From Verrucomicrobiota bacterium (GTDB taxonomy: Bacteria; Verrucomicrobiota; Kiritimatiellia; Kiritimatiellales; Tichowtungiaceae): a stretch of 5,496 nt of DNA. The notes below the pieces were generated by a model. The model was not told the DNA's origin. It ran no database searches and was given only the letters and a program-made list of their open reading frames with translations. The translations under genes and the position numbers were made by a program. The stretch is from NCBI GenBank assembly GCA_030619095.1, contig JAUXCB010000119.1:1-5496 (forward strand), written 5' to 3'. Below are positions 1 to 5,496 of the stretch, one piece after another. The stretch's first letter is position 1. The number at the start of each line of letters is the position of its first letter.

Positions 1-4
1 ATTT

Positions 5-36
5 TTCCGCCCGGTTAAAAAATATCCGGCGCGGAA
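5..36. other. Imperfect stem-loop at left edge
   Basis: TTCCGC+CCGG (5-14) pairs with CCGG+GCGGAA (26-36), giving about ten base pairs with one bulged C at 30 and an AT-rich 11-nt loop (15-25). It is not followed by a T-run on either strand: the T-run at 2-6 precedes the stem on the + strand and becomes an A-run after it on the - strand. A classical intrinsic terminator is therefore not supported. It may belong to the end of an upstream gene or to the repeat-rich leader of dnaE. The role is unknown. Confidence 0.35.
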
Positions 37-45
37 GTGGTTGGG

Positions 46-95
46 TTTCCAAGGGTTGGAAAAGCTCTGGCCCGTTTTTTCATCCTTTGAAAAAA
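46..95. repeat. AT-rich twin-hairpin element upstream of dnaE
   Basis: Two near-adjacent hairpins are visible. The first is TTTCCAA (46-52) / TTGGAAA (56-62), a perfect 7-bp stem with a GGG loop. The second is TTTTTTCA (75-82) / TGAAAAAA (88-95), a perfect 8-bp stem with a 5-nt loop. A 12-nt linker (63-74) joins them. The layout of hairpin, short linker and hairpin is the same as in the three elements inside pabBC, but the sequence is unrelated and no GTGG...CCAC ends frame it. It lies 50 bp before the dnaE start, so it could affect transcription or be a dispersed intergenic repeat. The hairpins are seen directly; calling it a repeat family is inference. Confidence 0.5.
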
Positions 96-124
96 TTCAG
101 TCTTTTTCCGGCGGCGCAAATGGG

Positions 125-130
125 TAGAAT
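125..130 (+). promoter_or_regulatory. Possible -10 box for dnaE
   Basis: TAGAAT matches five of six positions of the sigma-70 -10 consensus. No convincing -35 hexamer stands 16-18 nt upstream, where the sequence is a T-run. If used, transcription would begin roughly at 136-138 and leave a leader of only about ten nucleotides. That would fit the absence of a strong Shine-Dalgarno: the only G-rich stretch is GGGG at 131-134, somewhat far from the ATG. This is a weak call. Confidence 0.2.
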
Positions 131-145
131 GGGGCTTCTAACGCC

Positions 146-3100
146 ATGAAAAACATCCCGTTCTGCCATCTTCATTTTCATACGGAATACAGCCTGCTGG
201 ATAGTACCTGCAAGGTCGGCGAGGCGGTACAAACGGCGAAGGACCTTGGGCAGGACTATCTGGCCATTACCGATCATGGCAATCTATACGGTGCGGTGGC
301 GTTTTATCAAAAAGCCTGTGCGGCGGGGATTAAACCCATTATCGGCTGCGAGGTGTACGTGGCTCGCAACGGAATGGACGAGAAAACATCGCAGAGCGAC
401 AATCTCCACCTCGTCCTGCTGGCCGAAACTCAGACAGGCTACGAAAACCTGATGCACCTGGTCTCGCTCAGCCATTTGGAAGGGTTTTATTACAAGCCGC
501 GTATCGACAAAAAACTGCTGCGGAAATACAGCCAAGGGCTGATCGGGCTCTCCGCCTGTTTGAAGGGCGAGGTGACCGAGGCCTGTGCCGAGGGAGCGGT
601 CGATAAGGCGATCGAGCTGGCAAAGGAATATTCGGATATTCTCGGGCCGAATAATTTTTATCTGGAAATCCAGGATCACGGCCTGCCGGAACAGAAGGAG
701 GCCAACCGGCACATTCTGGAGGTGGCAAAGATCAGCGGTCTGCCACTGGTGGCGACCAACGACGTGCATTACCTCCGCCAAAAAGATCACAAGGCGCACG
801 ACGTGCTGATCTGTCTGCAGCAGGGCAACCTGCTGACGGACACGAACCGCATGCGCTATTCCGGCGACCAGTTTTACATGAAGAGCGGCGCGGAAATGGA
901 GCGGCTCTTCCCCGGTCAGCCCGAGGCCCTCGCCAACACGGTGGAGATTGCCCGCCGCTGTAATGTGGTGTTTGAGTTCGACCTGCCCGCCGAACGGCTT
1001 CACTTCCCGACCTTCTTCCCGCTTCCGGACGGGGTCAGCAAGGAAGACCACTTGATGGAGATCGGAAAGCGCGGGCTCGAAACGCGCTACAAGCTGGATG
1101 ATTTTGACCACCCGGTCGATGCGCTCGGCGAGCGGGTGAAAAAGCAATATGAATACGAAGTCGGCATCATCAAAAAAACCCACTACGTCAACTACTTCCT
1201 CGTGGTGGCCGACTTTATTCAATGGGCCAAAGACAACGATATTCCGGTTGGGCCGGGTCGTGGATCGGGCGCGGGGTCGATTCTGGCCTATGCGCTGGGG
1301 ATCACTGCGATTGACCCCTTGGAATATAATCTGATCTTTGAGCGATTCCTCAACCCGGATCGCGTTTCGCCGCCCGACTTTGATATCGACTTCTGCCCGA
1401 CCCGCCGCGCGGATGTGATTGAATATGTCCGCAACAAGTATGGCGAGGATTGTGTCGCGCAGATCATCACCTTCGGGACGCTCGGTGCCAAAACGCTGAT
1501 GCGTGATATCGGCCGCGTACTCAATTTGCCTCTCGCGGTCTGCGATAAAATCGCCAAGCTGATTCCGGAGACCCCGAAAATTACGCTGGAAAATGCGCTG
1601 AAGCTAAGTCCCGATTTTAAGCGGGCGTGTGCGCACGATGACACCGCGCGAAAGATCATGGCCTATGCGCCGGTGCTGGAGGGGCTTCCCCGCCATACCG
1701 GTGTGCATGCCGCCGGGGTGGTGATCGGCGAAAAACCGCTCATTGACATTATTCCGCTCACGCAGGAGCGCAAAGAGGGGCTGACCCTTGTTCAGTTCGA
1801 AAAGGGGCCGACCGAAAAGATCGGTCTGCTCAAAATGGACTTTCTGGGGCTGAAAAACCTAACGATTATTCAGGAGGCCATCGGGCATATCGAAAAGAAC
1901 CATGGCGTGAAGCTCGATCCGATGGAGTTGCCGCTGGATGACCCCAAAACCTATGAACTGTTCTGCCGGGGTGATACCGCCGGGGTATTTCAGCTGGAAA
2001 GCTCCGGCATGCGCGACACATTGCGGCAGGTGGCACCCGACTGCATCGAAGACATCATCGCCATCCTCGCGCTCTACCGCCCGGGGCCAATACAGTTCAT
2101 CCCCGACTACATTAAGCGCAAGCATGGCCGGGAAAAAGTGATCTACGATCATCCCATCCTCGAGCCCATCCTAAAAGAAACCAACGGGATTATCGTCTAT
2201 CAGGAACAGATTCAGCAGGCCGCGCGCGACCTCGCCGGCTTCTCACTAGGCGAAGGGGATATCCTGCGCCGCGCCATGGGCAAAAAGCAGCCGGAGGAGA
2301 TGGCGAAACAGCGCGGGAACTTCGTCGAGGGGTGCGCCCGGGTCAATAATATCCCGAAGGCGAAGGCCGAAAAGATTTTTAAAAATATCGAAAAATTCGC
2401 GGAGTACGGATTCAACAAATCACACTCCACCGCCTACGGCTTTGTCTCCTTCCAAACCGCCTACCTCAAAGCACACTATCCTGAAGAATTTATGGCCGCC
2501 CTGCTCTCTGCCGAAATGGGCACCCCCGACAAGCTGGCACACGTGTTGCGCGAAACGCGCGAAATGGGCCTCGAAATCCGCCCGCCGAACGTCAACGAAA
2601 GTATCGCCCGCTTTCGTCCGGTAAAAAATGCGATTCTCTTCGGAATGGTCGGAATTAAAAATGTCGGTGCCGGTGCCGTTGAATCACTGGTCGCCGAGCG
2701 CGAAGCCAACGGCCCCTTCAAAGGCTTGGTCGACTTCTGCGAGCGTGTCGACGGGCGCGAAGTAAACCGTAAAACAGTCGAAAGCCTCATCCTGTGCGGT
2801 ACATTCGACTTTTCTGTCCTGCATCGCGCCCGCCTCTTTGGCGGCATCGATACCGCGCTCGGCCGCGCCGCCGAAGCCGCCAAAGACCGCGCCAGCGGAC
2901 AGTGCTCCATGTTTGATCTCATGGGTGGTGCCGAAGAAAAAAGCGGCCATGACGACGAGTTGCCCGATGCGGAGCCTTGGCACGAAAGCGAAATGCTCGC
3001 AGTCGAAAAAGAGCTGATCGGCTTCTATATCTCCGGGCACCCGCTCGCCTCCCACGAGTGGGCGCTCAACACCTTCGCCCTGCAGCGCATCGGCCGGCTC

Positions 3101-3706
3101 GACGAGCAAATGGAACGACTCAAAAAAGGGGAGAAGGAACTCTATGTGCGGATCGGCGGACTGATTGATCAATACCGAAAGGTCTTCACCAAAAAAGATC
3201 CGCCGCGCCCCTATGCCCGCTTTGTAATCGAAGGGCTCGAGGGTGCCATCAACGCGGTGGTCTGGCCCGATGATTTCCAGCGGCTGGAACCCCTGCTCGA
3301 AGAGGGTTCCGCCGTAATGATCGGCGGCAAGTTGGCACTCGACTTCCGCGATGAGCTCGAAATTCAGGTCGCTGAAATGATCCCGCTCAACGAGGCGAAT
3401 CAACGCTTCGCCCAGCGGGTCGCAGTGCATATCACGGAAGCCGCCGCAACGAAGGCGCACCTGCAGGCCATCCAAGACGTCGTCGCCCGCCACCCCGGGA
3501 TTACACCCCTCACAATCTGCGTTCTCCTCGACAGCAACGAAAAGGTATTTATCAAGGCCCATCGCGACTCCTATATTCGTGCGACGCGCGAGTTGGTACT
3601 GGAGCTCGAGCACCTGCTCGGCGAAGAGAGCGTCTACGTCGAAGTCACGCCCAAGGCCCTCCTCAGAGAGCCCGCGAAAAAGCAGTGGCAGAAAAGAAGA
3701 GGGTGA
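146..3706 (+). CDS. dnaE: DNA polymerase III alpha subunit (DnaE)
   Basis: Replicative polymerase subunit that extends the primed strand and works with the sliding clamp at the fork. At 1186 aa it is close to the usual DnaE1 length (about 1160 in E. coli). An N-terminal PHP domain (about 5-275) opens with HLHFHTEYSLLD (8-19), which fixes the ATG at 146. The catalytic palm has GPGRGSGAGS (369-378), the acidic cluster PDFDIDF (D411, D413, D415) and the distal Asp D565 in KMDFLGLKNL; these correspond to the E. coli catalytic aspartates. EYGFNKSHS (753-761) is in the fingers/thumb-proximal part, helix-hairpin-helix segments lie around 830-890, a likely internal clamp-binding motif QCSMFDL is at 919-925, ISGHPL is at 962-967, and an OB fold spans about 998-1080. 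The frame is intact with no repeat insertions. It ends in TGA and converges on pabBC. Confidence 0.98.
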   Translation: MKNIPFCHLHFHTEYSLLDSTCKVGEAVQTAKDLGQDYLAITDHGNLYGAVAFYQKACAAGIKPIIGCEVYVARNGMDEKTSQSDNLHLVLLAETQTGYENLMHLVSLSHLEGFYYKPRIDKKLLRKYSQGLIGLSACLKGEVTEACAEGAVDKAIELAKEYSDILGPNNFYLEIQDHGLPEQKEANRHILEVAKISGLPLVATNDVHYLRQKDHKAHDVLICLQQGNLLTDTNRMRYSGDQFYMKSGAEMERLFPGQPEALANTVEIARRCNVVFEFDLPAERLHFPTFFPLPDGVSKEDHLMEIGKRGLETRYKLDDFDHPVDALGERVKKQYEYEVGIIKKTHYVNYFLVVADFIQWAKDNDIPVGPGRGSGAGSILAYALGITAIDPLEYNLIFERFLNPDRVSPPDFDIDFCPTRRADVIEYVRNKYGEDCVAQIITFGTLGAKTLMRDIGRVLNLPLAVCDKIAKLIPETPKITLENALKLSPDFKRACAHDDTARKIMAYAPVLEGLPRHTGVHAAGVVIGEKPLIDIIPLTQERKEGLTLVQFEKGPTEKIGLLKMDFLGLKNLTIIQEAIGHIEKNHGVKLDPMELPLDDPKTYELFCRGDTAGVFQLESSGMRDTLRQVAPDCIEDIIAILALYRPGPIQFIPDYIKRKHGREKVIYDHPILEPILKETNGIIVYQEQIQQAARDLAGFSLGEGDILRRAMGKKQPEEMAKQRGNFVEGCARVNNIPKAKAEKIFKNIEKFAEYGFNKSHSTAYGFVSFQTAYLKAHYPEEFMAALLSAEMGTPDKLAHVLRETREMGLEIRPPNVNESIARFRPVKNAILFGMVGIKNVGAGAVESLVAEREANGPFKGLVDFCERVDGREVNRKTVESLILCGTFDFSVLHRARLFGGIDTALGRAAEAAKDRASGQCSMFDLMGGAEEKSGHDDELPDAEPWHESEMLAVEKELIGFYISGHPLASHEWALNTFALQRIGRLDEQMERLKKGEKELYVRIGGLIDQYRKVFTKKDPPRPYARFVIEGLEGAINAVVWPDDFQRLEPLLEEGSAVMIGGKLALDFRDELEIQVAEMIPLNEANQRFAQRVAVHITEAAATKAHLQAIQDVVARHPGITPLTICVLLDSNEKVFIKAHRDSYIRATRELVLELEHLLGEESVYVEVTPKALLREPAKKQWQKRRG

Positions 3707-3941
3707 GATTCTCTACAGAACGCAAGACGGAGGCTTGCTCTACATTATACTCCTGCACCGGGTTCGCCTTCACCTCGTCTGGCTCGCTCCCGCCGGTGGT
3801 CCCCCCCGCGTCGAAGCGGATCATCGACAACACCTCTGCCTCCGCCGGGCGACTCGCACGCATCGTGCTCGCCATGATCTACGAAGCCATACGCGAGGAA
3901 ATCCGATCCATGCGAGCCCGCCGCGCACCGAATATGAATAA
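3707..3941. other. Convergent intergenic region, no supported gene
   Basis: These 235 bp separate the dnaE and pabBC stop codons. Several frames stay open here, including a + frame from a GTG at 3685 and a - frame from an ATG at 3875. None has a visible ribosome site, a recognisable domain or agreement with its neighbours, and the + frame runs on antisense into pabBC to 4038. I saw no GC-rich hairpin followed by a T-run, so neither gene has a clear intrinsic terminator. A run of seven C at 3801-3807 is the main low-complexity spot. A short conserved ORF or a larger intergenic repeat cannot be excluded. Confidence 0.5.
3722..3738. repeat. Single arm-like hairpin after dnaE
   Basis: GCAAG (3722-3726) pairs with CTTGC (3734-3738) around ACGGAGG. 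On the - strand this reads GCAAG-CCTCCGT-CTTGC, a stem with TCC in the loop. The arms of the elements inside pabBC likewise place TCC (or GGA on the other strand) at the hairpin tip. It lies 16 nt after the dnaE stop. The stem is only 5 bp, there is no second arm, and no T-run follows, so it could be a decayed half-element or chance. Confidence 0.25.
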
Positions 3942-5496
3942 CTATACCAACAGAACTTCTCGCCATTTTCGAACAGAATTGATCAGCCAAATTCGTTTTG
4001 CGCGCTTCAGATCGGCAAGAAGGATCACTTGCTCCTGAATATGCCCATCCTCCAGCAAGCTGTCACGCAGTGACCCGGCTAACAAGCCACAGGAAACCGG
4101 CGGGGTCACCTTGTGCCCGTCGAGTTCGACCACCACGTTGGCGATGCAGCTCTCTGTCACCTCGCCGCGCTCATTAAAAAGCAAAACGTCATCCGCTTCG
4201 GGGAAATCCGCCTTCGCTTTTTCATACACCGCGCGGTTTGTCGTCTTGTGATAGAGAAAAACATCACCCGAATCAACCGGATTTCTGGCGATTGCCAACG
4301 TGGCAGAGGCATCCTGCCTCTGCAAGCGGCAGGATGCCGCTTCCACCTTAAAAGAACCGCCTTTGTCCAAAAGGAGCCGGATCTTCATCGCCTCATCGAA
4401 CTTTAAATCATCCAGTTCATTTTGAATCTCTTCCTCATTATATTTGAAATCAAAATAGCCTGCCGAGTCAGCCAGCCGCTTCAGGTGCCGCTCCAGCAAA
4501 AAAAATCCCCCCTCTTCCCACAGCATGGTCTCTAAGAGCTGGAACTTCGGCATCCGCTTGGTGAGAATCGCGGCCTTCGAAAGTGCCTCCTCGTATTCAG
4601 ACTCCGCATTCGAATCCCAGACGATTCCCCCGCCGATGCCATACTCGGCCTTGCCGTCTTGAATGACCGCCGTTCGGATCGCGACGTTAAACCGCGCCGT
4701 ACCGTCCGGCGCAAAAACCCCGATCGATCCCGTATAGATCCCGCGCGGCGACGTTTCCAACCTCTGGATAATCTCCATCGTCTTCGCCTTCGGCGCACCG
4801 GTGATCGATGCGCAGGGGAATAAGGCACTGAACAGTTCCCCCAAAGTGGAAGCGGCATCCTGCCGCTTCAAACTGCGGCAGGATGCCGCAGCCACCTTGC
4901 CCTGAACCGTAGATGTCATCTGCCAAACCGTCGGATATTTTTCGATATCGAAGCGGCTGAGCGTCTCCACCGACCCCGCTTCAGCGACGCGGCCGATGTC
5001 GTTGCGGATCATATCGACAATCATGATATTTTCCGCGCGATCCTTCGGAGAGTTTTGTAACGTCTCGGCTGCGGCATGATCGACCCCCGTCGTCAGCCCG
5101 CGCGGGAGAGTGCCCTTCATCGGCCGCGAGGTAATCGTTCCATCCTTTAGCTCAAAAAACAGTTCGGGTGATGCGGAGCAGATTGCGAAATCATCCGTTT
5201 CAATGAATGCGCCATAGCCGCCCTGCTGCGCGGCGGCCAGATCGTAAAAGAACGAAAGCGGCTCGCCGGAAAAATCCGCGTTCAGCCTAAATGTGTAGTT
5301 CACCTGATAGGTGTCGCCTGCCGCAATGTGCTCTTTAATCGAAGCAATCGCCGCAGTGTATTCGCCCCTCGTCACCGATGGCATCCATTCGCCGAGTTGA
5401 TAGTGGGGCAGACACTCCTGTCTGCCCTCTTTGCTGAAATGAGCAGACAAGAGTGTCTGCTCCACATTTTCAAAAAGCCCGAACTGCAGAAGCGGC
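3942..5496 (-). CDS. pabB: PabB-PabC fusion, folate pathway (5' end outside window)
   Basis: Bifunctional enzyme for p-aminobenzoate, the folate precursor. The PabB half uses chorismate and ammonia to make 4-amino-4-deoxychorismate; the PabC half (PLP fold type IV) releases pyruvate to give PABA. Numbering from the GTG at 5465: GDTYQVNYTFRL (50-61), SASPELFFE (97-105), PMKGTLPRG (115-123), SPKDRAEN (139-146), FPCASITGAPK (216-226) and GIGGGIVWDSNAESEYEEA (276-294). Lys117 in PMKGT marks aminodeoxychorismate synthase rather than TrpE, which has Ala there. The PabC half starts near 307; YHKTTNR supplies the PLP lysine (K407), followed by NERGEVTE (431-438). The frame stays open upstream to the edge and encodes PLLQFGLFEN, which fits PabB, so the GTG at 5465 is not the start. 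Three palindromic elements interrupt it in frame. The gene ends in TAG. The PabA partner is not in view. Confidence 0.93.
   Translation of the reverse strand, partial: PLLQFGLFENVEQTLLSAHFSKEGRQECLPHYQLGEWMPSVTRGEYTAAIASIKEHIAAGDTYQVNYTFRLNADFSGEPLSFFYDLAAAQQGGYGAFIETDDFAICSASPELFFELKDGTITSRPMKGTLPRGLTTGVDHAAAETLQNSPKDRAENIMIVDMIRNDIGRVAEAGSVETLSRFDIEKYPTVWQMTSTVQGKVAAASCRSLKRQDAASTLGELFSALFPCASITGAPKAKTMEIIQRLETSPRGIYTGSIGVFAPDGTARFNVAIRTAVIQDGKAEYGIGGGIVWDSNAESEYEEALSKAAILTKRMPKFQLLETMLWEEGGFFLLERHLKRLADSAGYFDFKYNEEEIQNELDDLKFDEAMKIRLLLDKGGSFKVEAASCRLQRQDASATLAIARNPVDSGDVFLYHKTTNRAVYEKAKADFPEADDVLLFNERGEVTESCIANVVVELDGHKVTPPVSCGLLAGSLRDSLLEDGHIQEQVILLADLKRAKRIWLINSVRKWREVLLV
4300..4346 (-). 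repeat. In-frame twin-hairpin element A in the PabC half
   Basis: A 47-bp element bounded by GTGG (4300-4303) and CCAC (4343-4346). Hairpin 1 is GCAGAGGCA/TGCCTCTGC (4303-4311, 4315-4323) with a TCC loop. Hairpin 2 is AAGCGGCA/TGCCGCTT (4324-4331, 4335-4342) with a GGA loop. The two arms are inverted copies of one motif with an almost absent linker. Read on the - strand in the pabBC frame it gives VEAASCRLQRQDASAT (374-389). It lies between the strand RLLLDKGGSFK and the start of the YHKTTNR segment, a presumed loop between the two PabC subdomains. It is closely related to element B. Confidence 0.85.
4846..4895 (-). repeat. In-frame twin-hairpin element B in the PabB half
   Basis: A 50-bp element bounded by GTGG (4846-4849) and CCAC (4892-4895). 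Hairpin 1 is AAGCGGCA/TGCCGCTT (4850-4857, 4861-4868) with a TCC loop. Hairpin 2 is CTGCGGCA/TGCCGCAG (4873-4880, 4884-4891) with a GGA loop. The linker is CAAA, three bases longer than in element A. It encodes VAAASCRSLKRQDAAST (191-207) on the - strand. It sits between TSTVQGK and LGELFSALFP, where PabB/TrpE-family proteins normally have only about five residues, so an insertion into a surface loop is likely. Confidence 0.87.
5403..5465 (-). repeat. In-frame twin-hairpin element C near the PabB N-terminus
   Basis: A 63-bp (21-codon) element bounded by GTGG (5403-5406) and CCAC (5462-5465). Hairpin 1 is GGGCAGACA/TGTCTGCCC (5406-5414, 5419-5427) with loop CTCC. Hairpin 2 is GAGCAGACA/TGTCTGCTC (5441-5449, 5454-5462) with loop AGAG. 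The linker is 13 nt (5428-5440). On the - strand it encodes VEQTLLSAHFSKEG followed by RQECLPH. It differs in sequence from A and B but shares the ends and plan, so it appears to be a second subfamily. It falls between PLLQFGLFEN and LGEWMPS, a variable stretch in this protein family. Confidence 0.85.

Noticed and set aside
5..36. Stem-loop as terminator of an upstream gene
   Set aside because: The T-run is on the wrong side for the + strand and becomes an A-run on the - strand.
284..1222. 312-codon open frame antisense to dnaE
   Set aside because: It lies wholly opposite the conserved PHP and early palm coding sequence and shows no recognisable domain; it is a shadow of a GC-rich gene.
2684..3613. 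309-codon open frame antisense to the dnaE C-terminal part
   Set aside because: It is fully opposite the HhH/OB-fold coding region, with no domain or ribosome site, so it is a shadow frame.
3728..3844. CGGAGGC / GCCTCCG inverted repeat in the intergenic region
   Set aside because: Seven bases about 100 nt apart in GC-rich DNA is within chance, and no flanking structure supports it.
3663..3875. 70-codon - strand frame in the intergenic region
   Set aside because: It runs antisense into the dnaE 3' end and has no ribosome site or known domain. Its high third-position GC is suggestive but not enough.
3685..4038. 117-codon + strand frame overlapping the dnaE end and the pabBC 3' end
   Set aside because: It has a GTG start without a Shine-Dalgarno, its last third is antisense to the conserved PabC C-terminus, and no family is recognised. 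Only the intergenic part could matter, and that is noted as unassigned.
4300..4346. Element A as an intrinsic terminator or attenuator
   Set aside because: No T-run follows on either strand and the element lies inside a continuous conserved reading frame.
4300..5465. CRISPR array
   Set aside because: There are only three units, of two sequence types, with spacing of hundreds of bases and translated content; there are no regular spacers.

Overview
The window carries two genes converging tail to tail. On the + strand is a complete dnaE (replicative DNA polymerase III alpha subunit, 1186 aa). On the - strand is the greater part of a fused pabB-pabC gene (aminodeoxychorismate synthase component I joined to 4-amino-4-deoxychorismate lyase), whose 5' end lies beyond the right edge. 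About 235 bp separate the two stop codons, and about 145 bp of non-coding DNA precede dnaE. No RNA gene, transposase, CRISPR array or phage gene was seen.

The sequence is bacterial and moderately GC-rich. The PHP domain of DnaE is of the apparently metal-binding type rather than the decayed enterobacterial type. The peptide style of the repeats (AASCR...RQDA) makes me suspect the Kiritimatiellota/Verrucomicrobiota/Lentisphaerota side of the PVC group. That placement is an impression from memory, not a demonstrated result.

The most interesting content is a set of short palindromic elements built to one plan: hairpin, short linker, hairpin. Three lie inside the coding frame of pabBC (4300-4346, 4846-4895, 5403-5465). 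Each is bounded by GTGG and CCAC and each is read through without a stop. The first two are close relatives and the third has a different sequence. Within the arms, base differences are matched by compensating changes on the other side of the stem, and the linker difference between the two related copies is exactly 3 nt, so the frame is kept. They add peptides such as VEAASCRLQRQDASAT to presumed surface loops of an otherwise intact enzyme. An AT-rich element of the same general plan (46-95) lies just upstream of dnaE, and a single arm-like hairpin (3722-3738) lies just after dnaE. I saw none inside the 3.5-kb dnaE frame.

Functionally the two genes are unrelated (replication and folate synthesis). 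They are neighbours by position and do not form an operon. PabBC would need a glutamine amidotransferase partner (PabA) encoded elsewhere.
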